A program made the position numbers and the translations under genes. The notes beneath the pieces were generated by a model. That model had not been told where the DNA came from and did not search any database. It was given only the letters and a program-made list of their open reading frames with translations. This document shows, piece by piece, positions 1 to 11,800 of a DNA stretch of 40,240 nucleotides (within the stretch, counting starts at the first letter, position 1; every line of letters begins with the position of its first letter). The DNA lies in contig CACELY010000009.1 of the NCBI GenBank assembly GCA_902560505.1, positions 1 through 40,240 on the forward strand, given 5' to 3'. Origin of the DNA: an uncultured Alphaproteobacteria bacterium. Its GTDB lineage: Bacteria; Pseudomonadota; Alphaproteobacteria; Rhodobacterales; Rhodobacteraceae.

Positions 1-216
1 TAAAGAGCCCCCAGACCAGAACTCATCTAAAAAAACTTTCTTTTCTCTTTTTGATTTTCTGTAATCTGTAATTTTCTGAATAATGATTGCCCAAGACCAA
101 AAAGAGGAAAAAATCAAAACTAACATTACCACTTTTACAGTAAATGTGGCCTTAAGGAAAAGAGCTATAAAGGAAAAGTTCAGCGACTGACTCTGCAACA
201 AAATAGATTCTTCCAT
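1..216 (-). CDS. tolQ: TolQ, Tol-Pal system proton channel, N-terminal part (truncated by window edge)
   Basis: Minus-strand frame from ATG at 216 is open to the window edge: MEESILLQSQSLNFSFIALFLKATFTVKVVMLVLIFSSFWSWAIIIQKITDYRKSKREKKVFLDEFWSGGSL; TolQ-like N terminus directly after ybgC. Absent from the ORF track. Confidence 0.85.
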   Translation of the reverse strand, partial: MEESILLQSQSLNFSFIALFLKATFTVKVVMLVLIFSSFWSWAIIIQKITDYRKSKREKKVFLDEFWSGGSL

Positions 217-221
217 ATTTT

Positions 222-668
222 CTATTCTCCTTTTTTCTTTTGAGAAAATTTAAAAAACTTCTTTACCCTATCAACAAAATCGACCGAGAGCCTTTCAGGT
301 TTGCCAGAAGAATTTAGCAGTGCTAGCCTTACATCACAGTCAAAAATTCTTTTGTTATCTTTCAAAATCTCCTGTTTTAACATCATGCTGGCTCTTTTAA
401 TTTCTACCAAAGTCGTACGAATTACTAACTTATCTCCAAAATACGCAGGCAATAAGTAATCGGCTATAATATTTTTTACAACGAAAAATTTATTTTCTGC
501 TAAAAGCAACGCTCTTTGATCAATATGCAAGGATTCAATGAACTTGCTTCTCGCACGTTCAATAAATTTCAAGTAGTTGGCATGATATACTCTTCCACCC
601 ATATCTGTGTCCTCATAGAAAACTTCGCATTTATATTGAAACATTTTTTCTTCCAATTTACTTTCCAC
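222..668 (-). CDS. ybgC: YbgC-type acyl-CoA thioesterase (tol-pal associated, hotdog fold)
   Basis: 148 aa with VFYEDTDMGGRVYHANYLKFIERAR motif typical of YbgC; sits between ruvB and tolQ. Confidence 0.9.
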   Translation of the reverse strand: MESKLEEKMFQYKCEVFYEDTDMGGRVYHANYLKFIERARSKFIESLHIDQRALLLAENKFFVVKNIIADYLLPAYFGDKLVIRTTLVEIKRASMMLKQEILKDNKRIFDCDVRLALLNSSGKPERLSVDFVDRVKKFFKFSQKKKGE

Positions 669-1670
669 CTAATCACCTGGTTTTTCTAGTCCTAGGTATT
701 CCCATGTTTTTTTACCTAAGGCACGACCTCTCGGTGTCCTCTGTATCATACCTTCCTGAAGTAAATATGGTTCTAGCACCTCTTCTATTGAGTCTTTAGA
801 CTCCGAAAGCGCAGCAGCCAGAGTATCTAAACCTACTGGTCCACCTCCATATTCACGTGCTACCAAATTTAAATATTTTCGATCTCCTTCATCAAGTCCC
901 ATATGATCTACACCAAGCCTATTAAGCGCGCTGTCTACTAATACATCATTAATAACACCACTATTTTCAACAGTAGCAAAATCAATTACCCTTCTTAAAA
1001 GCCTTCCTGCAATTCTTGGAGTTCCCCTTGACCTTTTTGCAATTTCAGCAGCGCTCAATTCATCGATTTTAAAGTTCAAAAGATCGGCCGCTCGGCTAAC
1101 AACCAAAATTAAGTCCCTAACCTCATAAAAATTTAAACGAACCGGAATCCCAAATCTATCTCTCATAGGCGTGGTCAGAAGACCTAGCCGGGTCGTTGAT
1201 CCTACCAGAGTAAAAGGCTTTAATTCTATTCTTAAAGAGCGCGCGGCAGAACCCTCTCCTACAATTAAATCACAACTAAAGTCTTCCATAGCTGGATATA
1301 GAATTTCTTCAACAGCCGGTGACAATCTGTGTATCTCATCAATAAAGAGAACATCATTAGCCTCGAGACTAGTGAGAATTGCCGCTAAATCACCAGATTT
1401 TGTTAAAACGGGACCAGAAGTCATTTTAAAATTTACCCCTAATTCCCTCGCAATAATTTGTCCCAAAGTTGTTTTTCCCAAACCGGGAGGACCATGAAAA
1501 AGAACGTGGTCTAATGCTCTTTTTCGTATTTTGGACGCTTCCAAAAAAATCTTCAGGTTTTTTTTTAAATCCGCCTGTCCAATAAATTCATCTATACTTT
1601 TGGGTCGAAGAGTATTTTCATAGTCTTCTTTTAACTCATCTGGCGACAAAATATTTTGTTCATCATTCAT
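669..1670 (-). CDS. ruvB: Holliday junction branch migration helicase RuvB
   Basis: 333 aa; [12 protein letters not shown], Walker [11 protein letters not shown], Walker [10 protein letters not shown]. Confidence 0.98.
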   Translation of the reverse strand: MNDEQNILSPDELKEDYENTLRPKSIDEFIGQADLKKNLKIFLEASKIRKRALDHVLFHGPPGLGKTTLGQIIARELGVNFKMTSGPVLTKSGDLAAILTSLEANDVLFIDEIHRLSPAVEEILYPAMEDFSCDLIVGEGSAARSLRIELKPFTLVGSTTRLGLLTTPMRDRFGIPVRLNFYEVRDLILVVSRAADLLNFKIDELSAAEIAKRSRGTPRIAGRLLRRVIDFATVENSGVINDVLVDSALNRLGVDHMGLDEGDRKYLNLVAREYGGGPVGLDTLAAALSESKDSIEEVLEPYLLQEGMIQRTPRGRALGKKTWEYLGLEKPGD

Positions 1671-1675
1671 AGAGA

Positions 1676-2314
1676 CTATCCTTTTGCAAGAGATCTGAGA
1701 GCTTTCTTTACCAACTGCGAAGCATCTACAAGATCATCTTCGATTAAAATTCTGTCTATAGTGGTCTGAGCCTCTGCTGTTTTAAAACCTAAGTTCTGCA
1801 ACGCAGATAATGCATCTTGCTGAATCTCTTTTCTTTTTATTAGGTTGATCGTCTGCTCATTACTATCGTCTCTTATCTCTTTGATTTCCTCATCCTCTAA
1901 AACCATTAAATCTTTTCTACCACTTAACTCTACAACTAGTCTCTGAGCCATTCGAGATCCGATTCCGGAAACAGAAGAAAAGGCCAGTTCATTTTTCATT
2001 CTTAAGGCATGCAAAAGTTCTTTCGTATCCAGTGTATTTAAAATAGTAAGGGCAACTTTCGCTCCGATACCCTGAACTGATCGTAAGATATTAAACCAAT
2101 CTTTTTCTATCTGAGTTATAAAGCCTACTAATTGTAATAAGTCCTCTTTCACTATCAACTCAGAGTATAGCGATATGTCTCTCGATTGATTATCCAGATT
2201 TAAGGATCTTGCGGTTTTTTCGGTGACATAAACAACGTAACCAATTCCATGAACATCAATTACAACGCTATCTCTTTTTTTCTCAATGAGTTGACCCTTT
2301 ATTCTACCTATCAT
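1676..2314 (-). CDS. ruvA: Holliday junction branch migration protein RuvA
   Basis: 212 aa; [10 protein letters not shown] terminus, [10 protein letters not shown] and [16 protein letters not shown] helix-hairpin-helix motifs. Confidence 0.97.
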   Translation of the reverse strand: MIGRIKGQLIEKKRDSVVIDVHGIGYVVYVTEKTARSLNLDNQSRDISLYSELIVKEDLLQLVGFITQIEKDWFNILRSVQGIGAKVALTILNTLDTKELLHALRMKNELAFSSVSGIGSRMAQRLVVELSGRKDLMVLEDEEIKEIRDDSNEQTINLIKRKEIQQDALSALQNLGFKTAEAQTTIDRILIEDDLVDASQLVKKALRSLAKG

Positions 2315-2320
2315 TTGAGA

Positions 2321-2827
2321 TCACATTGCTTTCTTTATTACTCTATTAAGGTTAGCATTTAATTTCAAAGTATGCATATGGCATATAGCTATCGCGAGAG
2401 CATCTGTCTCATCCGACTGGCTAAAACATACTTTTGGGAACTGTAACGAGGCCATTCTTTCAACCTCCTCTTTGGTCGCGTGGCCTTTTCCTGTAAATAT
2501 TTTCTTAACATAGTTTGGGGCATATTCACTTACTTCAATTTTACTTTCTCCAAGAGCTATCATTGCTGACGCCCTCGCTTGTCCAAGTTTTAAAGCAGCG
2601 AGCGGGTCGTTCTTTACAAAAGCTTTTTCTATTGCGCCACTTGCAACTTCAAATCTTTGTATAACCGATCTTAATTGTTCCAAAATAGATACCAATCTGG
2701 CTCCCATATCTTTTTTATTGCCAGCTCTACAAATACCACTACCCATAAGTTTTATTTTCGAGCCATCCTCCTCAATCACGGCCCATCCAGTATTGATCAG
2801 TCCTGGATCTATTCCTATTACCTGCAT
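2321..2827 (-). CDS. ruvC: Crossover junction endodeoxyribonuclease RuvC
   Basis: MQVIGIDPGLINTGWAVIE; probable start at internal Met 12 of the listed ORF (2321..2860). Confidence 0.96.
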   Translation of the reverse strand: MQVIGIDPGLINTGWAVIEEDGSKIKLMGSGICRAGNKKDMGARLVSILEQLRSVIQRFEVASGAIEKAFVKNDPLAALKLGQARASAMIALGESKIEVSEYAPNYVKKIFTGKGHATKEEVERMASLQFPKVCFSQSDETDALAIAICHMHTLKLNANLNRVIKKAM

Positions 2828-2900
2828 ATTTTTCTTATCTTTTTTGGGTAAGTTTAGCATACATACTAATAAAGCTTCAATAATTGAGTTTGATCGCTCT

Positions 2901-3725
2901 TTAAGGAACGGTCCTTTTTAATAGTAATGATGCCCAACTGGCTTCTTTTCTTTCGACTAAAACTTTCAAGCCGAATTGTTTTGAAATCTCTTTCAGTTGC
3001 CTTGCCTGTTTTATGGTTAAACCCGACAAGATCAGAAATCCACTATTTGATAGATTTTGAATAAATGATCTCATTAGGGACCTTATTGGATTAAATAAAA
3101 TGTTTGCCACTATTAAGTCATATTTTGACCTCGATTTAAGATGGTTACCTGTTAGTCCTGAAGATCTGTAAACTTTTACATGCTGCACAACCTTATTAAC
3201 GATTATGTTTCGCTTGGTCAATTCAACAGAATGGATATCGTTATCAACCGCGATCACCCTTGAACCAAATAACTTGGCGAGCGCTATAGCAAGGATCCCA
3301 GTACCACATCCGACGTCGATCATTGTTAATGGATTAATCTGCATTTTTTTTAGTTCTTGAATTATCTCTAAACAAAATTTAGTTGAGTAATGATGACCCG
3401 TTCCAAATGCTAAAGAGGCATCAATTGTTAATGAATATTTATCTTGCTTCACAGAGTTAGCAAAAAAAGAGCTTGTAACAATAAATTTATTTATTTTAAC
3501 AGGGCTAAACTGAACATTAGATGCTCTTAGCCAGTTTTTTCTTTGAACTTTAGTTATCAGAATTTTTACTTTAAAACACTCCTCAATTAAACATATCATA
3601 ATTGGGTCTAAAGCCCTTTTTAAAAAAATTTTTTGGTTAAACAACGATTTATTTGTACAAGCTATTACTTCTTGATACTCGATTACTGGGATATTCAGCT
3701 CAAAGAACTTTTCAAGCCTACTCAA
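2901..3725 (-). CDS. prmA: Ribosomal protein L11 methyltransferase PrmA
   Basis: SAM motif MIDVGCGTGILAIALAKLFG and DLIVANILFNPI; LAFGTGHHYSTKFCLE. Confidence 0.9.
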   Translation of the reverse strand: MSRLEKFFELNIPVIEYQEVIACTNKSLFNQKIFLKRALDPIMICLIEECFKVKILITKVQRKNWLRASNVQFSPVKINKFIVTSSFFANSVKQDKYSLTIDASLAFGTGHHYSTKFCLEIIQELKKMQINPLTMIDVGCGTGILAIALAKLFGSRVIAVDNDIHSVELTKRNIIVNKVVQHVKVYRSSGLTGNHLKSRSKYDLIVANILFNPIRSLMRSFIQNLSNSGFLILSGLTIKQARQLKEISKQFGLKVLVERKEASWASLLLKRTVP

Positions 3726-3766
3726 TTTTTCTGAGTCCAGATTATTTAATGTATGACAAAATATTG

Positions 3767-4348
3767 CTAAAGAGCCTCTATGGAATTCTCCAAACTCTTT
3801 TTTAGGTCAACACCGGTTCCACCTAAACCGCAATAACCCTGAGGATTCTTTGCAAGATATTGCTGATGATAGTCTTCAGCTAAAAAGAACTCAGGTGTTT
3901 TTTTTATCTCAGTTACAATAGAGCCAAAGCCTGCTTTTTGTAATAATTCTTGGTATAATGCTTTAGTTTCCATCAACCTCAGCTTTTGGGTGTCTGAAAA
4001 ATAATAGGCACCACTTCTGTATTGTGTCCCTATATCATTACCTTGCCTATTCAACTGTGTTGGGTCGTGATTTTCCCAAAATGTTCCACATATCTCAACA
4101 TAACTAATTTCTACAGGATCAAATAGGACTTTCACAACCTCATTGTGGCCAGTTAATCCAGAGCATACATCCCTATAACTAGGATTTTTTGTAATACCGC
4201 CGGCATACCCAACTGCAGTAAGTTTTACTCCTTTCAACTCCCAAAATTTCTTCTCTGCGCCCCAGAAACAGCCCATACCAAAAACAGCCTGCTCCAGCTC
4301 GCCATCTTCTGGAAAACTAATATCTTTATTGAAGATGTAGTGAATCAT
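3767..4348 (-). CDS. msrA: Peptide-methionine (S)-S-oxide reductase MsrA
   Basis: GMGCFWGAEKKFWELKGV active-site motif; YAGG; FWENHDPTQLNRQGNDIGTQYRS. Confidence 0.97.
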   Translation of the reverse strand: MIHYIFNKDISFPEDGELEQAVFGMGCFWGAEKKFWELKGVKLTAVGYAGGITKNPSYRDVCSGLTGHNEVVKVLFDPVEISYVEICGTFWENHDPTQLNRQGNDIGTQYRSGAYYFSDTQKLRLMETKALYQELLQKAGFGSIVTEIKKTPEFFLAEDYHQQYLAKNPQGYCGLGGTGVDLKKSLENSIEAL

Positions 4349-4356
4349 AATGTCTG

Positions 4357-4977
4357 CTAGTTTTTTGCGTAATATTCAACAACAAGATTTGGTTCCATTA
4401 TAGCTGGATAAGGAACATCAGAAAGCTCTGGGACCCTTTTGAACCTAGCACTCATTTTCTTAAAATCAACTTCAATATATTCAGGCACATCTCTTTCTTT
4501 CAACGCGAGCGCCTCTACTATAAGGGCCATTTCCTTTGATTTATCTCTCACCTCGATAATATCGCCTTCCTTAACACTGTAGGATGGGATGTTTACTTTC
4601 TTTCCGTTAACCATAACGTGTCCATGGTTAACAAACTGTCTTGCTGCAAAGATTGTTGGGACAAACTTTGCCCTGTAGACCACAGCGTCTAATCTTCTTT
4701 CCAAAAGTCCTATCAACTTTTCACCAGTATCACCTCTTTCTTTCTCGGCGATATTAAAGATTTTTCTAAACTGTTTCTCTGTCAAATCCCCATAATAACC
4801 TTTAAGCTTTTGCTTTGCTCTCAACTGTAGGCCAAAATCTGAAAGCTTTCCTTTTCTTCTTTGCCCATGCTGACCAGGCCCATACTCTCTTTTATTGACA
4901 GGTGATTTGGGTCGGCCCCAAATGTTTTCGCCCATTCTTCTGTCGATTTTATGCTTTGCGGCGGTTCTTTTTGTCAA
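4357..4977 (-). CDS. rpsD: 30S ribosomal protein S4
   Basis: 206 aa; [49 protein letters not shown]. Confidence 0.98.
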   Translation of the reverse strand: MTKRTAAKHKIDRRMGENIWGRPKSPVNKREYGPGQHGQRRKGKLSDFGLQLRAKQKLKGYYGDLTEKQFRKIFNIAEKERGDTGEKLIGLLERRLDAVVYRAKFVPTIFAARQFVNHGHVMVNGKKVNIPSYSVKEGDIIEVRDKSKEMALIVEALALKERDVPEYIEVDFKKMSARFKRVPELSDVPYPAIMEPNLVVEYYAKN

Positions 4978-5010
4978 AACTTTACCCTTTAAACCCGATG
5001 AATTGATTTG

Positions 5011-5038
5011 TTTATATTAAAACATCTTCTGGTGTCAA
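5011..5038 (-). promoter_or_regulatory. Candidate sigma70-type promoter for rpsD
   Basis: On minus strand TTGACA (5033-5038), 16-nt spacer, TATAAA (5011-5016), about 35 nt upstream of the rpsD start. Confidence 0.55.
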
Positions 5039-5081
5039 GAAAACATTTACTTATTGGCATAATAAAGTTAGAGACTATAAG

Positions 5082-5531
5082 ATGTCCGAACCTTCCGTAA
5101 ATATCGTGAAACTGGCAGTTGGCGTAAAGTCAGTGGAAGAGTTAGCCCTAATCCAGCGGCGATTTTTAAGCCAAGGTGGCTCACATGCAAATAAGGGATT
5201 CTATCATTCAACAAAGCTGATGCCAAAAAAGCATGAAGCTATTGTTAAATCTGGTTCTTTGTACTGGGTTATAAAAGGTGTGATTTGTGCGAGGCAAAAA
5301 ATCGTAGCTATAACAAAAAATGAAGATCCAGATGGAATAAAAAGATGTAAAATATTTTTGGATGACACAATTATAAAAACAACACCGATGCGTAAAAAAC
5401 CTTTTCAAGGTTGGAGATACCTAAAGAAAAACAGAACTCCATCGGACATCGCAGACCCAGTAACGGGAACGTTTGAAGATGATATTCCCTTAGAGGTTCA
5501 ACAGCAATTATTAGAGGTGGGTTTATTATAA
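5082..5531 (+). CDS. DUF1489 family protein
   Basis: 149 aa, IVKLAVGVKSVEELALIQ... MPKKHEAIVKSGSLYWVIKGVICARQKI...GWRYL; resembles the alphaproteobacterial DUF1489 family. Confidence 0.85.
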   Translation: MSEPSVNIVKLAVGVKSVEELALIQRRFLSQGGSHANKGFYHSTKLMPKKHEAIVKSGSLYWVIKGVICARQKIVAITKNEDPDGIKRCKIFLDDTIIKTTPMRKKPFQGWRYLKKNRTPSDIADPVTGTFEDDIPLEVQQQLLEVGLL

Positions 5532-5532
5532 G

Positions 5533-6228
5533 CTAGATATTTAATACAAGTCGGTCTAGAAGTCTTTTTAATTCAACATCACTCTTATTTTTTTTATAAT
5601 AATTCTTACTAACAAAAATTGAAGCAAAACTCTTTAAAAGAGTACCGTCTTCAATAGTCTTAAGTTTATTTTGCTTCAAAGTTTCGCCTGTGGAAGAAAT
5701 ATCTACTATTATATCGGCAATACCATTCACTATTGCACCCTCTGTAGCGCCCTGGCTTTCTATAATCTCAAAATTCGTAACTTGGTTCTCTATTAGAAAC
5801 TCGCGCGTAATATTTTGATATTTTGTCGCTATTCTCAAGCAACGCAAATATTTTTTTCTGAAAAAGAAAGCAACTTCATCCAGGTCATCAAGATGGTTAA
5901 CATCAATCCAAAATTGGGGAACACCTATTACCAAGTCCGCTTCTCCAAAATCCAGTTGCTTCAATTCTAAAATACACTTTCGCCAATCAAGTATCTTCTC
6001 AAAAACTAAATCTCTACCTGTGATACCAATATCTAAATTACCTTTTTTTATTTCTAGTGGAATATCTGATGCGGCCAGAAGTATTATTTGAACTTTTTTT
6101 TCTCCTTTAAATTCTGCCAAATACTCTCGTATCATACCTACATTTACCAATTCTAGGCCTCTTTGAGAAAAAAATTTTTCAACTTGTTTTTTTAATCTGC
6201 CTTTAGATGGCAGTCCGAATCTTATCAA
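5533..6228 (-). CDS. hisG: ATP phosphoribosyltransferase catalytic subunit, short form HisG(S)
   Basis: 231 aa; RFGLPSKGRLKKQVEKFF, DIGITGRDLV, GATEGAIVNGIADIIVDISSTGETL; no C-terminal regulatory domain. Confidence 0.93.
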   Translation of the reverse strand: MIRFGLPSKGRLKKQVEKFFSQRGLELVNVGMIREYLAEFKGEKKVQIILLAASDIPLEIKKGNLDIGITGRDLVFEKILDWRKCILELKQLDFGEADLVIGVPQFWIDVNHLDDLDEVAFFFRKKYLRCLRIATKYQNITREFLIENQVTNFEIIESQGATEGAIVNGIADIIVDISSTGETLKQNKLKTIEDGTLLKSFASIFVSKNYYKKNKSDVELKRLLDRLVLNI

Positions 6229-6257
6229 TTTTTTTATCCTTAATATCTATCATAATT

Positions 6258-7382
6258 TTAAGTTTTTCTTAAAAAATCCATTCTCAACATACTTCCTATA
6301 GCACAAATTGATTTTCCCTTATTTGATAAGGTACTGCATAAGCTATCGTACCTCCCACCTTGAGCGATTGGTGGATACTTTCCATAATCAAACTGAAATC
6401 CGAAAACAAAACCGTCATAATATTCGAGAGTTGTTAAACCGTAAATGACTTGAAATTTTACTGTTTTCGTATTGATATGCTCACTTAAGAGCTCAACTCT
6501 ATGCTCAAAATTCTCAATAGCTTGCCTGAAAGTACCTCCAACCCTTGAGAGGGATAACATGCTCTTTGGCGCTTGTCTAAGACTCGACTGGAATCTCATT
6601 AATTTTAATAAAAAGTTTTTTTCAGAACTGGCAATTAGATTCTGTGATAACTCTTCCTCTAAAATTTCAATTCTTTCCTTTATGTCCGCCTTGGTTCTAA
6701 CTCCGTAAAAACTTTCAATTCCACGTAATTTTTCTTTCCGTATTAATAAATTAGCACTTTTGAATAAGTGATTATTCCGACCACTAATTTTTTGCTTTGA
6801 GTAAAGATCCAATAGTCTCATAAATCTTTTTGGTCGCCATAGGTGTCTTTTTAATGAACTCTTTTTATAATCACTTATATCAAGATCATTGATAGCGCTT
6901 GTTAATACTTGCACATCGCCTGTTACTGAGTTCACTTTATATTTACTCAAAATTTTATTAATAAGTAAGTATGCTTCAACGTCGGATGAGATTGATTTGG
7001 TTTTTTTACTATCAAATAATTCAAAGCCCATCTGGTATTGTTCATTCGGAATAATCGACTTAAAATTCTGTCTTCTCCAAACGTTACCGCTGTAAAAATA
7101 CTTAGCTTGATGAGAATTACCTCTCAAATGTTTTAACAAAATTGGAACAGTAAAATCTGGCCTTAAAATCTGTTCGCCTCTTACAGGATCAGAAGTCGTA
7201 TAAGCCCGAAGTTTTAAATCTTCACCATAAAGATCAACTAAGTCTGATGAATTTAAAAGAGAAGGCACACTTATCTCCTTTAATCCAGCTTTTTTAAAGA
7301 TTGTGGCTATGCGCCCTATTTCCAATCCTAAATTACCTGAGTCTAACTTAGGTTTTAAAATCCTTTTTTTTGATTTCAACAT
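6258..7382 (-). CDS. hisZ: ATP phosphoribosyltransferase regulatory subunit HisZ
   Basis: 374 aa, HisRS-like fold (LRPDFTVPILLKHL, GGRYDSLCSTL), between hisS and short hisG. Confidence 0.88.
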   Translation of the reverse strand: MLKSKKRILKPKLDSGNLGLEIGRIATIFKKAGLKEISVPSLLNSSDLVDLYGEDLKLRAYTTSDPVRGEQILRPDFTVPILLKHLRGNSHQAKYFYSGNVWRRQNFKSIIPNEQYQMGFELFDSKKTKSISSDVEAYLLINKILSKYKVNSVTGDVQVLTSAINDLDISDYKKSSLKRHLWRPKRFMRLLDLYSKQKISGRNNHLFKSANLLIRKEKLRGIESFYGVRTKADIKERIEILEEELSQNLIASSEKNFLLKLMRFQSSLRQAPKSMLSLSRVGGTFRQAIENFEHRVELLSEHINTKTVKFQVIYGLTTLEYYDGFVFGFQFDYGKYPPIAQGGRYDSLCSTLSNKGKSICAIGSMLRMDFLRKT

Positions 7383-7383
7383 C

Positions 7384-8844
7384 TTATTTTTGGAGTAATT
7401 CTAAGATTTTTTTTGTCAACATTCCCCTTTTTACAGGAAATTGTGCTGGTTGCTCTTTCCATTCTTCATTTGAAGAAATGTTATCTGCAAGTTCGCTACC
7501 CAGCTTAAGGTCTTTAATTTGAACTATGTCCGCTTCAACTTCATTGGTCCCAGCAACTATGGCGAACGCTGCACCACACAAATCTGCATACTTCATTTGC
7601 TTACCAAAATCCTTAGGGTTTCCGACATATAAATCCGTATTGATCCCATTTTCTCTCAGTTCAGTAGCAATTTTTATATAATGTTTCATTAGGTTTTTAT
7701 CCATTACAGTTACTAAAACGTCTACAACTCCCTTCTCATTATCACCATCACTTTCATGAAGATAAGATACTAGACGATCAATACCAATTGAAACCCCAGT
7801 GGAGGGTACTTTTTGGCCAGTAAATCTACTTACTAAATCATCATATCTTCCACCGCCAGATATCGATCCTAGCGATCTAGTAGGCGTAGTTAACTCAGTT
7901 TCAAAAACTGTTCCTGTGTAGTAAGCCAATCCTCTAACAACACTGGGATCTATTTTGAATGAAAGAGTAGATATGTCTTTTGAGAGCAAAGTGTCGGTTA
8001 TGTTGCTTAACTCACTTATTCCTTGTTGTCCAATTTCAGAGCTCCCTATGAGATACTTCATTTCTTCTAACGTCTTGTAAGGGTCATCATTTGTAATTTT
8101 TAAAAAACTAATTATGGTATCGATTTGAAAAGCACTGAGGTTGGCACCCTCAGTAAAGTCTCCACTGCTATCCGTTCTTCCTTTGGCCAACAGGTTTTGG
8201 ACGCCTTCTAATCCAAGTCTATCTAACTTATCAATGGCCCTAAAAACTACCAATTCAATATCACTCAGAATTGTGGTATCCTCTAATTTTACAGCTTGAA
8301 TTAATCCTGAAAGAATTTTTCTGTTACTAATCCTTGTAGAGTAATCAACAGTAGAAAACCCTAGTTCTTTTAAGACATCAAATACAATAAAACACATTTC
8401 AGCATCTGCCATGAAACTTGAAGTGCCAACAATATCAGCATCAAATTGAAAAAACTCTCTAAATCTATCTGGTCCTGGTTTCTCGTTTCTCCATACAGGT
8501 CCGAAGCTGTATCTTTTGTATGGTATGTGCAAAGTATTTCGATGTTGAGAAAAGGCTCTTGCAAGAGGTGCGGTCAAATCATATCTCAAAGCAAGCCAAG
8601 ATTCATTCTCATCTTGCCAGGCAAAAACACCCTCGTTTGGTCTGTTTATGTCTGGTAAGAACTTTCCTAAAGCATCGACTGTCTCAACTGCCGGAGTTTC
8701 AAGTCTTTCAAATCCATAAAGTTCATAAACCTTATTCACTATCTGTAGAACTTCCTCTCTTTTCTTGAGATAAGAATGAAAGTTATCCCTAAAACCTTTA
8801 GGAGTAATTGCCTTGGGACGTGATTTTTTTTTCGAAATATCCAT
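7384..8844 (-). CDS. hisS: Histidyl-tRNA synthetase
   Basis: 486 aa; KGFRDNFH, LRYDLTAPLAR, RYSFGPVWRNEKPGPDRFREFFQFDADIVG, GGGRYDDL. Confidence 0.95.
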   Translation of the reverse strand: MDISKKKSRPKAITPKGFRDNFHSYLKKREEVLQIVNKVYELYGFERLETPAVETVDALGKFLPDINRPNEGVFAWQDENESWLALRYDLTAPLARAFSQHRNTLHIPYKRYSFGPVWRNEKPGPDRFREFFQFDADIVGTSSFMADAEMCFIVFDVLKELGFSTVDYSTRISNRKILSGLIQAVKLEDTTILSDIELVVFRAIDKLDRLGLEGVQNLLAKGRTDSSGDFTEGANLSAFQIDTIISFLKITNDDPYKTLEEMKYLIGSSEIGQQGISELSNITDTLLSKDISTLSFKIDPSVVRGLAYYTGTVFETELTTPTRSLGSISGGGRYDDLVSRFTGQKVPSTGVSIGIDRLVSYLHESDGDNEKGVVDVLVTVMDKNLMKHYIKIATELRENGINTDLYVGNPKDFGKQMKYADLCGAAFAIVAGTNEVEADIVQIKDLKLGSELADNISSNEEWKEQPAQFPVKRGMLTKKILELLQK

Positions 8845-8863
8845 TTAACTTACGACTTAATTT

Positions 8864-11800
8864 CTACACTGCCTGTATCTCAAATACGCCTTCAACGGCT
8901 TTAATATTCTCTATAACTTCTGAACTGATATCATAAAAATATGGTAATGATATATCTGTTTTCTCCTGACTTTTCTCATCTTTAACCGTAATTAGGACAT
9001 TACCCTGATTAGAAGTTTCTTTCATGACTGCATTTTCTAAAAGACTAGATATTTTACTGACCTGACACTTTGTACTTATAACAAAATGATATTGCTTATG
9101 TTTTCTAGTTGCTATGAACTTTTCTAAATCTCTAACTGACTTAACATTTATTCGGCCGTGACCATTCTGATCTTTTATTTTTTCAAGAACTAGAAGTACG
9201 AAAGTACCAGCCACTAATTCCGCAGTCAAAGCTGTTAATCTGTCAGGGAAAATAAAAACCTCATAGGTTTTAACTCTATGATCAATTAAACTGACTAAGA
9301 AATATTGCTGTCCATTATTTGTTGTCTTTAATGCTAGGTCAGTTATAAACCCTGCAGTCATAATGCTTTGGAATTCGCCAGTTGAATTTGAAAGTGTACT
9401 GAATTCCTTTATTCCGAGTGACTCGTAAAAATAAGGCTCATGGTTGTATGGAGACACAAAATAAATACCCGTAACATCATAAATTTCTTTCGATTTCATC
9501 GAAAGAGAAGGTGAATTAATGGATTTGAACTCAGGTTTTTTAATTGTTTCTATAGAATTTGAGAATAGATTAACTTGGCTAGAACCCTCTTCATCATGGC
9601 ATGCAGCCGAATACAAAATAAGTTCCTCTAGCTTTTCTAGCATAGCAATATTCTCTAGATCAAAGACTGCAAAAGCTCCAGAGCTGATTAACATTTCCAA
9701 GGGCCTTTTGCCAACTTTTTTCAAATGAACTCTTCGTGCAAAATCGAAAATATCAACGAACTTTCCATTCCTCTTTCTATTTTCAACAATTTTGGACATA
9801 GACTCAAACCCAACATTTTTTATTGCTCCTAAGCCAAATATTATCTTGTCTTCACTTACCGAGAACTTTACCTCTGATATATTTACACACGGGGGACACA
9901 TCGTAAAACCGCAAGCATTAATATCATCAAAATAGTTTGAAAATTTCTCCATATTATTAATATCGTTATTCATTGCGGCCGTAATGAATTCGGCAGTATG
10001 ATGAGTTTTCAAAAAAGCTGTCTGGTAACTTAGGACTGCGTAGGCAGCCGCGTGAGATTTGTTAAATCCATAATTGGCAAATTTTGCTAATAAATCCCAT
10101 ATGCCCTCGGCTGTTTTTTTCTCTATTCCATTCTTATTTGCACCTTCCAAGAATTTAGGTTTTTCTGCATCCATCACCTCTTTTATTTTTTTTCCCATTG
10201 CTTTTCTCAACAAGTCGGCATCACCAAGGCTATAACCTGCCATTTTTTGCGCAATCTCCATAACCTGTTCTTGGTAAACAATAATCCCGTGAGTTTCATC
10301 AAGTATTTTATCGATGGATGGATGGAGAAACTGTCTTTTTTTTGGGTCATTTTTGGCTTCACAGAATGCTGGTATATTTTCCATTGGGCCAGGTCTATAT
10401 AATGCGACCAAAGCAATAATATCCTCCAATGAATTTGGTTTAAGATCAATCAAGGCATCTCTCATACCCTTACTCTCGACCTGAAAAACTGACATTGTCT
10501 TCGCTTCTGAATAAAGCTTAAAAGTTTGCATATCGTTTAAAGGTATCTTAGTTATGTCAAGGTGAGAAGAGCTAGTGGAATTTACTAGTGAAACGGCTTC
10601 ACTTATTATCGTTAATGTTTTTAACCCAAGAAAATCAAACTTCACTAACCCCGCTTTCTCAACCCAATCCTTTGTGAATTGAGTTGCCGGCATATCGGAT
10701 CTAGGGTCCTGGTATAAAGGAACCAACTCAACTAATCTCCTATCACCAATAACAATACCAGCGGCATGGGTAGAAGCATTTCTTAATACTCCTTCTAATT
10801 CTCTTGATATGTTCAGCATTCTAGAAACTTGTTCGTCATTCTTGGCTTCCTCAATTAAAGCCTCTTCTTTTTCCATTGCCTCGTTCAGAGAAATAGGTTT
10901 TGTACCCTGAACTGGGATAAGCTTTGCTATCCTGTCCACCCTTGAGTAAGGAAGTTGAAGAACTCGCCCGATGTCTCTAATAGCTGCCTTGGACCAGAGC
11001 GCGCCAAACGTGATAATCTGCGCAACATTTTCTTTCCCATATTTTTGTTTAACATAATCGATAATTTCATTCCTTCTATCCATACAAAAGTCAATGTCAA
11101 AATCAGGCATTGAAATTCGGGATGGATTAAGAAATCTTTCAAAAAGCAGAGAATATTTAATTGGGTCTAAATCAGTTATTGTTAAAGCAAATGCAACCAA
11201 GCTGCCTGCTCCTGAGCCTCGACCTGGCCCTACGGGAATTCCTTTAGCTTTTGCCCATTTAACGATGTCTGCTACAATCAAAAAATAACCACTGAAACCC
11301 ATATCTTTTATGACATCTAGCTCGTAAGATAATCTATCAAGATAGACTTTCTGTTCGCCTACTCCAGAGAGTTCTTTGAACCTTATTTGCAGTCCTTTTT
11401 TTGCTTCTTGCGCCAAATCCGCGTCTGCATTAGGCGAGAACCTTGGTAGCATTGCGTCTGTTGATCGAGGCCTGAAAGAACACCGCATGGCAATTTCAAT
11501 TGTATTTTCAATAGCTTCAGGAATATCATTGAAAAGGTCTCTCATATCATTTTCTGATTTAAAAAAATGATCCATGCTCAAAGAGCGCCGTTCTCGTTGC
11601 TGGTCAACAAAGCTTCCTTCTGCAATACATAGCAACGCATCGTGAGGTTGATGAAGTTCTTTTTCTAAAAAATACGCGTCGTTTGTTGCTACAAGAGGAA
11701 GGTTTTGCTTGTCCGCCAAGTCCAAAATATTGCCTTCTATATTTACTTTCTTACTATAATTTTCTCCTAAAGGATGACGGTTCATCTCTAAATAAAATCG

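Noticed and set aside
1171-1497. Plus-strand ORF inside ruvB
   Set aside because: Antisense to a highly conserved gene; no motif. The same applies to the other antisense ORFs within prmA, hisZ, hisS, dnaE, M20 peptidase, ALDH, SDR, SABATH and TauD.
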